DNA from: JBJXGF01 sp046153015
GTDB taxonomy: Bacteria > Actinomycetota > Acidimicrobiia > Acidimicrobiales > CAIXPF01
NCBI GenBank assembly: GCA_046153015.1
Contig: JBJXGF010000151.1
Span: 1-7,168, forward strand
Direction: 5' to 3'
DNA: 7,168 bases
In this document: positions 6,662 through 7,168 of the stretch, piece by piece
Layout: each line of letters begins with the position of its first letter
Position numbering within the stretch: the first letter of the stretch is position 1
Made by a program: the position numbers and the translations under genes
Notes under the pieces: generated by a model
Seen by the model: only the letters and a program-made list of their open reading frames with translations
Databases searched by the model: none
What the model was told of the DNA's origin: nothing

Positions 6662-7168
6662 CGTGGTCAGCATCCTCGACGGTGCGACGTTCGTGATCAG
6701 CGACCGGCGTGGCGACATCGACGCCACGCCGGCGAGCCCCCACGGGCTGTTCCATGCCGACATGCGCTATCTCTCCCGTTTCCGGCTGACCGTGAACGGC
6801 GTGTCTCCCGTGGTCCTGTCCATCGACGACGCTTCCCACGACGCCGCCCAGTTCTTCTTGGTGCAGCCGACGGGGTCGGTCATCTTGGTGCAGCCGACGG
6901 GGTCGGTCATCGATGATGCGCAGTTGTCCGTCATCCGCAGGCGGTCGATCGACTTGGGTTTCCGTGAGGAGATCGCGGTGCTTAATCACAGCCTTCAGGC
7001 GGTGCGCCTGGAACTGCGGATCGAGGTCGGCGCCGACTTCACGGATCTCTTCGAAGTGAAGGAGCAGCTCGAGAAGGCCGGCGATCACTACCGCGATGTC
7101 CGCGAGGACGGGCTCGTTCTCGGCTACCGGCGGGGCACGTACCGCTGCGAAACAGCTCTCACCACCGA
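6651..7168 (+). CDS. Glycogen-debranching/amylo-1,6-glucosidase-type protein, N-terminal part
   Basis: The first 172 codons of a gene that leaves the window. ILDGATFVISDRRGDID (8-24), HGLFHADMRYLSRFRLTVNG (31-50), LSVIRRRSIDLGFREEI (92-108), LNHSLQAVRLELRIEVGAD and DLFEVKEQLEKAGDHYRDVR follow the N-terminal beta-sandwich domain (GDE_N_bis-like) of bacterial proteins annotated as glycogen debranching enzyme or amylo-alpha-1,6-glucosidase. The catalytic (alpha/alpha)6 barrel of such proteins, usually 650-720 residues in total, would lie outside the window, so activity cannot be judged.

The start is taken as GTG 6651, with GGTGGG at 6640-6645 as a possible ribosome site; GTG 6663 is an alternative. 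It overlaps the preceding stop. Residues 70-78 and 79-87 are an exact duplicate (LVQPTGSVI twice) encoded by a 27-bp tandem repeat. Confidence 0.85.
   Translation, partial: MQRDVVSILDGATFVISDRRGDIDATPASPHGLFHADMRYLSRFRLTVNGVSPVVLSIDDASHDAAQFFLVQPTGSVILVQPTGSVIDDAQLSVIRRRSIDLGFREEIAVLNHSLQAVRLELRIEVGADFTDLFEVKEQLEKAGDHYRDVREDGLVLGYRRGTYRCETALTT
6856..6911 (+). repeat. Perfect 27-bp tandem duplication inside coding sequence
   Basis: Copy one (6856-6882) and copy two (6883-6909) are identical in all 27 bases, and two further bases match beyond the second copy. The unit begins TCTTGGTGCAGCC and ends GGTCGGTCA. Because 27 is a multiple of three, the frame is kept and the nine residues LVQPTGSVI are repeated. 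Absence of any third-position difference between the copies points to a recent slippage or duplication event, or to an assembly artefact. Confidence 0.95.

Noticed and set aside
5924..6763. A 279-codon minus-strand open frame opposite the DUF998-like gene
   Set aside because: The plus-strand frame has clear membrane helices, a ribosome site and operon spacing. The minus frame has only biased composition.
6856..6911. Direct repeats considered as a CRISPR or attachment-site signal
   Set aside because: There are only two copies with no spacer between them, in frame within a coding sequence, so a simple tandem duplication explains them.

Overview
The window looks like chromosomal DNA of a high-GC Gram-positive bacterium, most likely an actinomycete (Actinomycetota). 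The evidence is the strongly G/C-biased third codon positions, frequent GTG starts, tightly overlapping genes, and proteins that most resemble actinobacterial families: a tyrosine recombinase, an IS256-type transposase, a FtsX-type export permease and a DUF998-like membrane protein. No genus can be named from the sequence alone.

Left part (about 1-1964, minus strand): a graveyard of mobile DNA. From right to left it holds the 5' two thirds of a tyrosine recombinase/integrase gene carrying two frameshifts. That gene ends abruptly at about 1250, where it runs into an IS256-family transposase that lacks its own N-terminus and left end. The transposase carries at least six further lesions: a compensating frameshift pair, two more single-base shifts, a nonsense codon, and an in-frame internal deletion that removes the region of the second catalytic aspartate. 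Its right terminal inverted repeat survives at about 235-259. Neither gene can make a working enzyme. Positions 1-234 show no recognisable gene.

Middle (1965-2347): a 383-base spacer between the divergently oriented integrase remnant and the operon. I could not identify a gene or a convincing promoter in it, although the operon's promoter should lie here.

Right part (2348-7168, plus strand): four intact, closely packed genes. An ABC transporter ATPase of the MacB/LolD type overlaps by four bases (ATGA) a 959-residue permease with two FtsX-like domains. Fourteen bases later comes a six-helix DUF998-like membrane protein. Its stop codon lies inside the start region of the last gene, a glycogen-debranching/amylo-alpha-1,6-glucosidase-type protein that runs off the right edge. 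The ATPase and permease clearly form one exporter or lipoprotein/peptide-handling complex. The spacing suggests all four are co-transcribed, but no functional link between the transporter and the last two genes is shown by the sequence.

The most distinctive small-scale feature is a perfect 27-bp in-frame tandem duplication (6856-6911) in the debranching-enzyme-like gene. It doubles a nine-residue segment at a place where related proteins, as I recall them, have one copy. I did not find a convincing new multi-gene system in this window.
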